The position numbers were made by a program, and so were the translations under genes. Below are positions 34,317 to 43,278 of a stretch of 64,000 nucleotides of DNA, piece by piece. Source of the stretch: Marinilabilia salmonicolor JCM 21150 (GTDB taxonomy: Bacteria; Bacteroidota; Bacteroidia; Bacteroidales; Marinilabiliaceae); NCBI RefSeq assembly GCF_000259075.1, contig NZ_AJKI01000011.1, positions 310,001 to 374,000 of the forward strand, given 5' to 3'. Each line of letters starts with the position of its first letter. Positions within the stretch are counted from its first letter, which is position 1. The notes under the pieces are model-generated. The model did not search any database, was not told the origin of the DNA, and worked only from the letters and a program-made list of their open reading frames with translations.

Positions 34317-36479
34317 TCAGCTTAATATTTCTTTAAAAGCAATATCGTGTGAAGCAACCACAAACAATTTTCTCGGGATGGTGGCAGTTTTTTGTTTTAA
34401 ATCTTCAAAATAATCTGAAAATTCATTATCCGGCTTTTTCAAGCCGCAAAGTACCAAATCTGCACCTTGGGAGTCTTCGGACAAAATCTGAAAGAAGTTT
34501 CCCTGTTCACTCACAAGAATTTTTCGCCTGAACTCAACACGAATAGAAGCAAGTAAACTATCAAGGTTTTTTCGCGCCTCGGTGGCAGCTTTGTCCGATG
34601 GCACCACCATTTTTATGGTAACAGACACCTGTTGCCAATGAGGACTATTCTGCATCATATATGCCAGCACCATCATTAAGCCACCGTTGCCCTGAAGCCC
34701 TCCCCACCACAAATCAACATTGATTTTATTACGACTTGGCAAGGGTTGATCATCCTTAAGAATAATCACATTCTTTCGTGATTGATAAAAATGGGTAATC
34801 ATCTCAGCATAACTTTGATGATGAGATACATCTGTAGTATCCCCCAGAAGAATCGTATTAGGTACAAGTGGTCCAAGTCCGTATGCATTGCTCAAATACC
34901 TGGCTCCGGAAAACGGATCCTGCGCCCTGACTACACGAACCAAAGAGCGAATATTCTTATCAAATAAATAATCACGGATTTGCTTCTCATATTGATAGAT
35001 TTTATCTTGTGCCACTTTCTCTTCAGGCAGTATGGTTGCCACAGTAAACAGCCCTTTTTCCTGAGCAAGTCCGCTGGCAAAATCAATCAGATGCCAACGT
35101 TTCATGGGAGCCCCGCTAAAGACAAGGATATTGGGACGCCAGCTTTTGGCATCATCCATAGGTTTTACCTTGAGCATCACAAAACGGGCTATTTGCAACA
35201 ACATACCGTTGCGCACATCACCCCAGGTAGTTTTTAACCTACGGCGGCGGAGCCAAATTAAAACACCCATAATAAAAACAATGGCAAGAACCGTAGCCAG
35301 GGCATGTATCAGAAACATTACCGAAATACATCCGATGGCACCAATAACAGAGAATCCCCAGTGAACCTTGAATTTAGGACGGAAGGAGGGACTCTTTAAA
35401 AAACGTTCAATTCCGGCAGTGACATTCAGAATTCCATATGTGGCCAGAAAAAACATGGTCAGAACAGGAGCAATAGCATCTAAATCCCCCAGTATAACAC
35501 AAACAATAGTAATAATAATGGTTACAATAGTGCCTCCACGTGGTATTCCCTCTTCTCCGTAACCGGTGGCCAGAAAAGACCATTTCTTAGGCACCACATT
35601 ATCGCGCGTAAGAGCCTGAAGCACCCGGGGAGCACCAAGCAAACTCCCCACCGCACTGGACAGGGACGCACCCCAGACACCCAACAGAATAGCCCCTCCC
35701 CACAGGGCAATTCTTCGCATAATGAGGGGATCCGAAACAAGTGTTGACGCATCGGCACGTGAAGCGAGAATTATCGGTAATGCCATATAAATCAAATATC
35801 CTGTACCCACAGCCAGGAATGTACCACGGGGGATGGAACGCGATGCATTCTTTAAATCGCCTGACATATTCACACCAGCCATAATCCCGGTTACTGCAGG
35901 GAAAAATACCGCAAAAACCTGCCAGAAACCAACGGATCTAGCTGCCGGCACTCCCCACATTTCAATACTTGAATTTTCAATGGCACCGCCAAAAAAGAGA
36001 GACAAAAGCGACAGAACAATCACAAAAAGAATAACGTATTGGGCTTTAATGGTAGCTTTTGTGGAAAAAAGGGCCAATCCGCCAAGAGCCAGGGTGGAAA
36101 CTATTCCAACAACCTTGATATTCAAAGCCGGGAAAATAGCCACCAGACTCTCTGCAAACCCCATAACATATAAGGCTACAGAAAAAGTTTGCGCCAGGTA
36201 AAGAGGAATACCCAAAGCTCCGCCGATTTCAACCCCCAGCGATCGGCTGATCATATAATAAGCACCTCCGGCTTTTACCTGCGTATTGGTTGAAATGGAA
36301 GCAATGGACAAGGAAGTAAGAAACGTTATGGAGGTGGAGAGTGTCACAATCAACAAAGTCCCAATAAGCCCAACATTCCCGACAACCCATCCAAATCTCA
36401 GATACATTATTACTCCGAGAATGGTGAGAATAGAAGGAGTAAAAACTCCCCCAAAAGTTCCAAGCTTTTTATTGTTCAT
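34317..36479 (-). CDS. SLC12-type amino acid/cation-chloride permease
   Basis: 720 residues. Twelve membrane helices of the APC fold in residues 1-430: the start LGTFGGVFTPSILTILGVIMYLRFGW and KAGGAYYMISRSLG are hallmarks of the cation-chloride cotransporter (SLC12) family rather than ordinary amino acid permeases. The C-terminal half (about 440-720) is the matching cytoplasmic domain: SWRPNILVFSGAP, NVIILKDDQPLP, VDLWWGGLQGNGGLMMVLAYMM and DLVLCGLKKP. Coupled ion (Na+, K+) cannot be predicted. A -7 element (36564-36571) gives its own promoter. Confidence 0.87.
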   Translation of the reverse strand: MNNKKLGTFGGVFTPSILTILGVIMYLRFGWVVGNVGLIGTLLIVTLSTSITFLTSLSIASISTNTQVKAGGAYYMISRSLGVEIGGALGIPLYLAQTFSVALYVMGFAESLVAIFPALNIKVVGIVSTLALGGLALFSTKATIKAQYVILFVIVLSLLSLFFGGAIENSSIEMWGVPAARSVGFWQVFAVFFPAVTGIMAGVNMSGDLKNASRSIPRGTFLAVGTGYLIYMALPIILASRADASTLVSDPLIMRRIALWGGAILLGVWGASLSSAVGSLLGAPRVLQALTRDNVVPKKWSFLATGYGEEGIPRGGTIVTIIITIVCVILGDLDAIAPVLTMFFLATYGILNVTAGIERFLKSPSFRPKFKVHWGFSVIGAIGCISVMFLIHALATVLAIVFIMGVLIWLRRRRLKTTWGDVRNGMLLQIARFVMLKVKPMDDAKSWRPNILVFSGAPMKRWHLIDFASGLAQEKGLFTVATILPEEKVAQDKIYQYEKQIRDYLFDKNIRSLVRVVRAQDPFSGARYLSNAYGLGPLVPNTILLGDTTDVSHHQSYAEMITHFYQSRKNVIILKDDQPLPSRNKINVDLWWGGLQGNGGLMMVLAYMMQNSPHWQQVSVTIKMVVPSDKAATEARKNLDSLLASIRVEFRRKILVSEQGNFFQILSEDSQGADLVLCGLKKPDNEFSDYFEDLKQKTATIPRKLFVVASHDIAFKEILS

Positions 36480-36563
36480 CCCGTAAAATCAGTAATGAAA
36501 ATTAATAAATACAATCGCCATTCCAGCGACCGAATGCATATCCTGACTAATTCATCAATTATT

Positions 36564-36602
36564 CAAAGATAAAAAAAGCCGCAGCAAAAGATTGCCACGG
36601 CT
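36564..36602 (-). terminator. Terminator of the TIM-barrel lipoprotein gene with adjoining promoter element
   Basis: On the minus strand AGCCG(tggcaatcttttgctg)CGGCT, with inner GCAA/TTGC pairs, is followed by seven T. The T-run merges into TATCTTTG (36564-36571), a -7 element pointing to the SLC12-type gene. Confidence 0.7.
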
Positions 36603-36625
36603 CCGAAAATAATTCAATATTCTAC

Positions 36626-37486
36626 CTATTCAGAATAGGAGTTCCTTACAAAATCAGCATTCTGAAGAAATTCAAGGCTCTTTTCAACGCTAACCAACGG
36701 GTCAAAATCATACTTTTCCACTTCTACAATTAGATAATCAACCCCGGCTTTATCAGCCATCGCAAAAGACGACTCAAAATCCATTTCACCACTGGCACCC
36801 AATTCTTTCTCATCCTTCACATGCAGGTGCAGAAAACGTCCGGGATAATTGTTAAAATAATCCACAGCATTTTTCCCACCCTCTTTTATCCAGTAAAGAT
36901 CCAACTGAAAAAATACATTTTCCGGATTGGTGTTCTGAAGCATAAAATCATAAATAACTTCCCCCTCAAGTTCCGCAAACTCTCCATCATGATTGTGATA
37001 TCCAAAAATAATTCCGTTCTCACGACATCTCTTCCCTACTTCATTAAAGTATTCACAATACTGCTTCAATCCCTCCAGAGAGTTGTATCCTTTCTCTCCC
37101 ATCCAGGGCTGAACAATATATTTTACCCCTGCAGCAGAATGCGCCTCAATACATTGATCCCACCAGGCCATTGTTGAATCCCAGTTAGCTGAATCAGGAA
37201 GAGCCTGACCGGTATGAGAGCTCAGAAAAATCATTCCGCTCTCTTCTACCAGCGACTTGAATTCCTTAGGTTCCATTCCATAAAATTTGCCATCGCCATA
37301 TCCGGCAGCTTCCACAAATGTGTAGCCCATTGCTCCTACACTTTTCACAGTCTCCACAGGAGCCTCTTTCATGGCATCACGAACCGAATACAGCTGAAGC
37401 CCTATTTCTTTCTTCTCTTTTGTTGTACACATAGCAAATGTCGTTGCGATAAAAACCATCACCAACGGAAAAATTGTTTTTTTCAT
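36626..37486 (-). CDS. Sugar phosphate isomerase/epimerase-fold lipoprotein
   Basis: 286 residues. A lipoprotein signal peptide with lipobox FAMC near residues 17-20 precedes a xylose-isomerase-like TIM barrel: IGLQLYSVRDAM, YTFVEAAGYGDG, MIFLSSHTGQ, VKYIVQPWMG, FGYHNHDGEF, FFQLDLYWIKEGG and FLHLHVKDEKE. The Glu, His and Asp positions of the metal site appear present. Such exported isomerase-fold proteins are common in Bacteroidota that degrade glycans; the substrate (often a keto-sugar) is unknown. It is a single gene with a terminator. Confidence 0.85.
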   Translation of the reverse strand: MKKTIFPLVMVFIATTFAMCTTKEKKEIGLQLYSVRDAMKEAPVETVKSVGAMGYTFVEAAGYGDGKFYGMEPKEFKSLVEESGMIFLSSHTGQALPDSANWDSTMAWWDQCIEAHSAAGVKYIVQPWMGEKGYNSLEGLKQYCEYFNEVGKRCRENGIIFGYHNHDGEFAELEGEVIYDFMLQNTNPENVFFQLDLYWIKEGGKNAVDYFNNYPGRFLHLHVKDEKELGASGEMDFESSFAMADKAGVDYLIVEVEKYDFDPLVSVEKSLEFLQNADFVRNSYSE

Positions 37487-37736
37487 GATTTTATAGTTTT
37501 AAGTGTGTGTTTCTGCTTCCAACATTAAGAAAGCATGTTAAAAATAATAAAACCAATGAGATAAAATCATTCAAAATGGACATTTTCTTAAAAAAAGTAT
37601 GCAAAATTCCGGGAATGTTCTTTTATTTGTATCATAAATAAACCTCATGAAGGATTTTGATAGTCAAGGTGGTAAAAGAACCCCAACGATTATCTTAAGC
37701 CTCATGAAATGAATAACAAATTAATTTCTTATTAAA
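37487..37736 (+). promoter_or_regulatory. Upstream region and probable leader of the cold-shock gene
   Basis: 250 bp between divergent genes. An approximate -7 element (TTTATTTG near 37623) would leave about 100 bases of leader, as in thermoregulated csp mRNAs. No further structure could be settled by eye. Confidence 0.35.
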
Positions 37737-37928
37737 ATGAAAACAGGAAAAGTAAAATTCTTTAATGAAACCAAGGGTTTCGGATTCATTAAAGAAGATG
37801 AGTCAGAAAAAGAGTACTTTGTTCATGCTTCCGGTCTTATCGACAAAATCAAGGAAGATGATGATGTTACTTTCGAACTCGTAGAAGGTCGTAAAGGACT
37901 GAATGCTGTTGATGTTAAATTGGTTTAG
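37737..37928 (+). CDS. Cold-shock domain protein
   Basis: 63 residues, one cold-shock domain: the opening GKVKFFNETKGFGFI contains the RNP1 motif KGFGFI and the next strand YFVHAS is RNP2. These proteins bind single-stranded RNA and DNA and melt secondary structure at low temperature. Followed by a strong terminator, so it is a single-gene unit. Confidence 0.95.
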   Translation: MKTGKVKFFNETKGFGFIKEDESEKEYFVHASGLIDKIKEDDDVTFELVEGRKGLNAVDVKLV

Positions 37929-37965
37929 AATATATATATTTCAACACCAGATTACATTAAGCTTA

Positions 37966-38005
37966 AAAAACGGGCATTTCTTTAACCGGAATGCCCGTTT
38001 TCTTT
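37966..38005 (+). terminator. Terminator of the cold-shock gene
   Basis: AAACGGGCATT pairs with AATGCCCGTTT around an 11-base loop, followed by a T-rich run. A-rich bases on the other side make it usable for the convergent ABC gene as well. Confidence 0.85.
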
Positions 38006-38039
38006 TTCTAAACAGTCCTTAATCACGCAACTAGAAAAA

Positions 38040-41000
38040 TCAGGTTCCGAGCTTCTGTAAACGACGGTTCAAACGACGAAGCTTAAAGGTCTCAAAGTAG
38101 CGGATTACACGACGCAATATATCCAAATACAGGGTTACGTACAGGACACCCACACCTAACCAGACAACCAACATATTAAACCAGGGTGTTGAAATGGTCA
38201 CTGCCCCCAGTTTCTTAGATGGTGAATAAAAGTGAGCCCGGCCCCAATCTCCTTCAGGAGCCATATATCCGGGATGCTTCTTTCTAACAATTCTGCCATC
38301 TGAAAACACAAATTGCTCCACACTCTTCTTTTTCAATACAACATCCGACAAAGCTTCATTGTGATAGTCCTCTTTATAGGCAAGTACTGCTTCCGAACTC
38401 CCATATTCATCAATTAAATCTTCCATTATAGCATTGCGTTGCCGGCTATATCGCTGATATTCCCTGTTAAAAAAATCTCTCGCGTCAACAAGAACCTCTT
38501 CTGCACTCACCAAAACCTTCTCGGACCAGGGAGTATCAGGGGCAGGCACTACTCCGGAAGGAAGCAAATCCGGAAACAACTCATGCAGCTGTTCAAGGGC
38601 GATGTAAACCTTCTCCTGATAAACCATCTGCTGATCAGACTCGTTACGTTGTGCGGACCATTCGGCAGCCTCCAGACTTGTCAGTAGTTCCGAAATCAGG
38701 GTCGTTGCATAATAAGAGTTATTACTCATTTTCTGTTCCGCATCGAAAAAGAGTGCATCAAAGTCGTTGTTTTTAAACTGATTCACCGCCAGTGCTTCAT
38801 ACGACCATCGGGACACCATTACATCTCCAATTCTCGGCACAAATCGCTCATTGGCAATAGATTTATGCAATTTATCAAAACTGACAATAACTCCACTAAA
38901 CAAAAGATGCGGCACCAGTATCAAAGGAATCAATACATAAATGGCAACAACAGAATTCAAACCACTACTGATATTCAAGCCAAGCATATTGGCAAAACAA
39001 GCAGTGGAAAATAGTATCATCCAATAACTCCAGGTAAGACCTTTTATCTCCAGGATACTGTTTCCAACCAATACAAACATTAATGTCTGAATGGCGGAAA
39101 TAGCAAAGAGAATGAGAATCTTACTATTTAAAAAACTAAAACGGCTCAAATTCAGAAAAGACTCCCTCTGCAGCAGTTTACGGTCCTTAATTATTTCCTC
39201 GGCACTCACATTCATGCCAATAAAAAGGGATACTACCACGGCCATAAACAGGTAGGCAGGAATATTTACATTTCCGGCAAATACGTATGCTGAAGCATCA
39301 CTTCCGGTTCCCACCAGATACTTGGTGAAGAAGGAGAGAATAAGTGCCAACACCGGTACTTCCAAAAAATTTATCAGCATATACTGACGATCTTTGAGTT
39401 TGGAAAGTCCGTCTCGAAGGGTATAAATCCAGAACTGACGTCTCCGGTTGGGGATGTTATAGAGGTTGTCCGGCAATGGTTCTTTACGATCCATTTTCCG
39501 TTTGGACTTCCACTGAAATTTACTCTCAAAATTTTCAAGGTAGTAACGATACCACTCCTCGGGTTTTACTTTACGTTTACGAATGAGCTTACCGTAGGGG
39601 TTCACCATTCTTGCCTCCACTATTCGCAACACCTGTTCCGACTTCACATTGCCGCACACATAGCACTCCCGTTCCTCTGGGTTGACATAATTGGCCATCT
39701 TCTTAAAATAAACGATGGCATCCATTGGATTGCCGTTAAAGATGATGTAACCTCCTTTGTCAATCATCAATAGCTTATCCAACATTTTATACAAGTCAGA
39801 TGATGGTTGATGAATATTGATGATCACCAGTTTCCCCTTCAGAACCTGTCGTTTGAGTAGCGACATTACCTTCTCCGAATCCATAGACGAGAGCCCTGAC
39901 GTTGGCTCATCAACAAACAGAACCGATGGCTCACGAATAAGTTCCAGAGCTATATTCAAACGTTTACGCTGACCACCACTAAGGATTTTATTCAACGGAT
40001 TTCCTACTACCAGATCACGGGCTTCCACCAGGTCGAAATCCTGAAGCGCATTGTCCACGCGTCTCAAAATCTCATCTCGGCTTTGATCACTAAAACACAA
40101 TCTTGCATTAAAATAAAGGTTCTCAAAAACAGTCAGTTCCTCTTTCAACAGATCGTCCTGCGGAACATAGCCAATAACCCCCTCCAGGTGCTCCTTATCC
40201 TCATGCAGGTCGTAACCATTCAGTGAAATTTTACCGTTGCTCAGCTTATAGTTTCCATTCAGTACATTGAGCAGGGTTGATTTACCTGTTCCGCTCCCCC
40301 CCATGATGCCAACCAGCTGGCCTGATCGTCCTGTAAAACTAAAACGATGAATCCCAATCTGATTGTTATTAAATTTATAAGAGACATCCACCGCCCTGTA
40401 GATAATCCGGGCTTTATCGATGCGATGGATAAATTTTTCAGCCACTCGTCCGTAATAAACCGGAGGCATTCGGGAGGTTTTAATCACGGCCCCTACAGCC
40501 AGGATATAGGTTCTGTTTTGTTCAACCTTATGTCCGTTGAGATAGAGGTTGCGGGAGCCTGAATACCTGAAAATAAAAGTCTTGGTACTTCTCACCCGCA
40601 GCACCCAAACAATAACCTGCTGTTTGGGGTTATAAATATTTTTCACCCTTGAATCGGGGGAATCTTTATCACCGCTGATATACAACAAAGAACCTTTGTC
40701 TTCTACCTCCTCCGGCGACTTTAGAATAAAAGTTTTCAGATTATCATAATCCTGAGCATCAATTTTAAGATTCTCTGCCAGCAGATCCACAAAATAGTGT
40801 TCCTCTTCACTGATGGTGTCTTCCTTTTTCAGGAAATCCAGCAACTGGACAAAAAGAATAATTTTTGGCTCCTGTTCCAGTTCCTGATTGATCTGATTAC
40901 ATATATTGAGGATCCTTGTTTGATTATCTGATGATTGTTTTTCAAGCAGTTCCTGATTACCACTGTCGATGTGCGCATGATACCGGGCAAGAAATTCATC

Positions 41001-41177
41001 AAACTTCTCAAGATATTGCTGAACGTACTCAGTATTAAAATGCCTCCCCAGAAAATCCTCCACCAAAAACCGGGCCCTGCCGGTTTTACTCTCAGTTTTA
41101 ATATCGGTAAGCAGCGCAAAAAGCTTCATTAACGACTCCAGCAGAGCTTCACTTATTGTTTGTTCCATTGCAGGCAT
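38040..41177 (-). CDS. ABC-2 type transporter, fused ATPase and permease with extra N-terminal domains
   Basis: 1045 residues. Residues 1-160 are helical and resemble a TerB-like tellurite-resistance fold (KEDTISEEEHYFVDLLAENL). Residues 165-250 are strand-rich and may be a divergent FHA-like domain (YSGSRNLYLNGHKVEQNRTYIL). The ABC ATPase has Walker A GGSGTGKS (293-300), signature LSGGQRKR, and Walker B VLFVDEPTSGLSS, in ABCG-like order (ATPase then membrane). A CYVC pair follows. ABC-2 membrane helices cluster at about 600-800, then a large soluble region, and a last helix near 1000-1020. The cargo is unknown. Confidence 0.82.
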   Translation of the reverse strand: MPAMEQTISEALLESLMKLFALLTDIKTESKTGRARFLVEDFLGRHFNTEYVQQYLEKFDEFLARYHAHIDSGNQELLEKQSSDNQTRILNICNQINQELEQEPKIILFVQLLDFLKKEDTISEEEHYFVDLLAENLKIDAQDYDNLKTFILKSPEEVEDKGSLLYISGDKDSPDSRVKNIYNPKQQVIVWVLRVRSTKTFIFRYSGSRNLYLNGHKVEQNRTYILAVGAVIKTSRMPPVYYGRVAEKFIHRIDKARIIYRAVDVSYKFNNNQIGIHRFSFTGRSGQLVGIMGGSGTGKSTLLNVLNGNYKLSNGKISLNGYDLHEDKEHLEGVIGYVPQDDLLKEELTVFENLYFNARLCFSDQSRDEILRRVDNALQDFDLVEARDLVVGNPLNKILSGGQRKRLNIALELIREPSVLFVDEPTSGLSSMDSEKVMSLLKRQVLKGKLVIINIHQPSSDLYKMLDKLLMIDKGGYIIFNGNPMDAIVYFKKMANYVNPEERECYVCGNVKSEQVLRIVEARMVNPYGKLIRKRKVKPEEWYRYYLENFESKFQWKSKRKMDRKEPLPDNLYNIPNRRRQFWIYTLRDGLSKLKDRQYMLINFLEVPVLALILSFFTKYLVGTGSDASAYVFAGNVNIPAYLFMAVVVSLFIGMNVSAEEIIKDRKLLQRESFLNLSRFSFLNSKILILFAISAIQTLMFVLVGNSILEIKGLTWSYWMILFSTACFANMLGLNISSGLNSVVAIYVLIPLILVPHLLFSGVIVSFDKLHKSIANERFVPRIGDVMVSRWSYEALAVNQFKNNDFDALFFDAEQKMSNNSYYATTLISELLTSLEAAEWSAQRNESDQQMVYQEKVYIALEQLHELFPDLLPSGVVPAPDTPWSEKVLVSAEEVLVDARDFFNREYQRYSRQRNAIMEDLIDEYGSSEAVLAYKEDYHNEALSDVVLKKKSVEQFVFSDGRIVRKKHPGYMAPEGDWGRAHFYSPSKKLGAVTISTPWFNMLVVWLGVGVLYVTLYLDILRRVIRYFETFKLRRLNRRLQKLGT

Positions 41178-41246
41178 ACTTTATTCATGTGAAGATACAA
41201 AAAAATACTCGCCAACCCAGAGATTCCAAAACAACTCCGGCAATAT

Positions 41247-41290
41247 CAAAAAAAAGCCATTCCGGTTTTTCAGAATGGCCATTTTTTTTG
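41247..41290 (-). terminator. Terminator of the lipoprotein gene
   Basis: GCCATTC pairs with GAATGGC with T-runs on both strands. It lies in the 132-bp gap downstream of the lipoprotein gene. Confidence 0.8.
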
Positions 41291-41309
41291 TTCCGTGGTT
41301 TAGAATACA

Positions 41310-42149
41310 CTATTCCACAAAGTCATTTCTGACCTTTGTTACCTCTTGAATAATCATATTCATCTGTTTCTCAGAAATAGCATTGTCTTCCACCATATTG
41401 TATACCCCAGCCAGCGGTGTCAACTGCTCAATAACTGCAGCTACGGCAGGATCTTCATCATATTTCTCCATTATCTCCAGAAGCTTATTCAGCGAAGATT
41501 TTTGTTCCATCACAATTTTCACCATCTCTTTATTCTGATAGGTGTCTTCAGAAATATTGGTAGTAATATAAAGTGCCTCCACCCAGCTTCCGGCAAGTAC
41601 AAGCATACTTACGGAACCGCGTTGATTAACATTCAGGAACTCATATGTATCATAAAAAGTATTGGTGATAATTTCCACCAGTTTATCCTTATTGTCCTCA
41701 TTCTGCTCTACCTGATCAAGGATATCCGAAGGCAAAGCACTGGTAATATTTAAAGCATCAATCAGTTTCTTGGATGCTTCCATATAGGTAACAATCTGCT
41801 GCTTCTGATTATAGGTACTTGCATAACTCAAATCGGCACCATAAACCCCAAGATTCAGGGCTTGCTTGGTTTCGGTGAGGTATTTATCCACATTTTCGGC
41901 AGAGTTCGATAAGGTAAGAATGTAAGAAGCTCCGATTCTGTTAAGCATCTCAGTGACTTCAAAAGAAGTAGGAAGGGGATATACAAACTCCCGTACATCC
42001 TGTTCAATCTCTTCTTTATCAATTTTCTGCGTTGTAACAGATTTATTCTCTCCTTTATCATCCTTCTTCCGGCCCGACTGACAGGCAGAAAACACCAATG
42101 CTACAGACAAAACAATGGCAATCAATGGTTGGCTAAGCAAATTTCTCAT
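41310..42149 (-). CDS. Lipoprotein of unknown function
   Basis: About 279 residues. A lipoprotein signal peptide with lipobox VFSAC (cysteine near residue 23) is followed by a polar linker and an all-helical domain, with regular helices such as SAENVDKYLTETKQAL and KKLIDALNITSALP. No known family could be assigned. The ATG at 42149 (MRNLLSQ) is chosen over one ten codons upstream, because a promoter -7 element at 42177-42184 places transcription start near 42170, after the longer start. Single gene with a terminator, beside a T9SS cargo gene in divergent orientation. Confidence 0.65.
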   Translation of the reverse strand: MRNLLSQPLIAIVLSVALVFSACQSGRKKDDKGENKSVTTQKIDKEEIEQDVREFVYPLPTSFEVTEMLNRIGASYILTLSNSAENVDKYLTETKQALNLGVYGADLSYASTYNQKQQIVTYMEASKKLIDALNITSALPSDILDQVEQNEDNKDKLVEIITNTFYDTYEFLNVNQRGSVSMLVLAGSWVEALYITTNISEDTYQNKEMVKIVMEQKSSLNKLLEIMEKYDEDPAVAAVIEQLTPLAGVYNMVEDNAISEKQMNMIIQEVTKVRNDFVE

Positions 42150-42176
42150 AGTTAATCGCTTTATTTTTGTTTTGTA

Positions 42177-42184
42177 CAAATATA
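42177..42184 (-). promoter_or_regulatory. -7 element for the lipoprotein gene
   Basis: Minus strand TATATTTG. No TTG at proper spacing. Supports the downstream start at 42149. Confidence 0.5.
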
Positions 42185-42358
42185 CAACACATCGTTAGAT
42201 TTTTGAATGCTTAAGATGAGATAATTATTAAGCTTTTTGCGTATTGTTAAACAGAATCTCTTTATCTGCTAAATCAATCTACTCACAACTTGTTTTATCC
42301 AGTTCATCAAGTACTAAAACAAAACCATAAAATACCCTATACCATTCATGCTCATCAC

Positions 42359-42389
42359 TTGTTCTTTTCCATCCTGTTCTGTACTTTTG
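42359..42389 (+). promoter_or_regulatory. Promoter of the T9SS cargo gene
   Basis: TTG (42359-42361), a 20-base spacer, TACTTTTG (42382-42389): full consensus match, 47 bp before the ATG. Confidence 0.65.
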
Positions 42390-42435
42390 TTAATATTACT
42401 TAATAAATCTTACCTAAACCTTTAAGCTAATTGTT

Positions 42436-43203
42436 ATGAAGAAAATTTACACGTTGATTGCTTTAATATTTTGTACAACCGCGTCTTTTGCTCAAAATGA
42501 GGTTATCCTTGCAGATTTTGAAGATGGTAATTCCCCGATGTACATTTGGGATCAATCAACTCCAACCGTCGAAAGTAACCCTGGATCCAATTCAGTCAAC
42601 TCATCATCATTCGCTTTAAAGTTCAATCCGGATGGATGGGGAAACGGGGCAGCCTTATGGGCAGAAGAAGGAGATCTTTTTAAACCCAATTACATTTCCT
42701 ATTCTATAGATATCTTTGTTCCTCAATTTCCTGGAGGAATAACCAACGCAACAATAAAATTACAGGGAGACAACAGCATTTCAGATCCAAATGCTGGTGA
42801 CTATGCAAGTGGAATTAAATATGAAAAATACCAGAATATTACAGTGGAAGGAGAATGGGTTACCCTGACTTACGACATTACAGACAATGAGGTCTTTGAC
42901 TTTAAACAACTGGCAATTCAATCGGATATCACCGCTGATATCTACATAGATAATCTAACTTTTATTAAAGATCCTGCCCTTTCTGTGAATGACGACATTC
43001 AATTTGATGCAAAAAATATTCTCACTTCAAACGGAACCATAAAAATTAAAAACTGCATGAGCAGCAACGTTGCTATTTACTCCCTTTCCGGCGCTAAAGT
43101 TTTCAATCAGAACAATGCAGGTGGAAATATCTCAGTAAATGTAGCTCCGGGCCTATACATAGTGGTTGTGGACAATACAACAACTAAGCGAGTTGTAAAT
43201 TAA
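42436..43203 (+). CDS. Secreted beta-sandwich protein with T9SS C-terminal sorting domain
   Basis: 255 residues: signal peptide (1-19, ending ASFAQ), a beta-sandwich of about 165 residues beginning VILADFEDGNSPMYIWDQ and resembling carbohydrate-binding or galactose-binding folds, then a type A T9SS sorting domain (about 190-255) with IYSLSGAKVFNQ, and GLYIVVVDNTTTKRVV at the end. Such proteins are moved across the outer membrane by the Por/T9SS and anchored or released. No enzymatic motif is seen. Expressed from its own promoter and ended by a terminator. Confidence 0.82.
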   Translation: MKKIYTLIALIFCTTASFAQNEVILADFEDGNSPMYIWDQSTPTVESNPGSNSVNSSSFALKFNPDGWGNGAALWAEEGDLFKPNYISYSIDIFVPQFPGGITNATIKLQGDNSISDPNAGDYASGIKYEKYQNITVEGEWVTLTYDITDNEVFDFKQLAIQSDITADIYIDNLTFIKDPALSVNDDIQFDAKNILTSNGTIKIKNCMSSNVAIYSLSGAKVFNQNNAGGNISVNVAPGLYIVVVDNTTTKRVVN

Positions 43204-43245
43204 TCAACTAAAATACGAAAAACGACAACCCATCCCCAAAATATG

Positions 43246-43272
43246 CACCCGGCATCTTGTCGGGTGTTTTTT
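43246..43272 (+). terminator. Terminator of the T9SS cargo gene
   Basis: CACCCG (43246-43251) pairs with CGGGTG (43261-43266), followed by six T. Confidence 0.8.
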
Positions 43273-43278
43273 ATTAAA

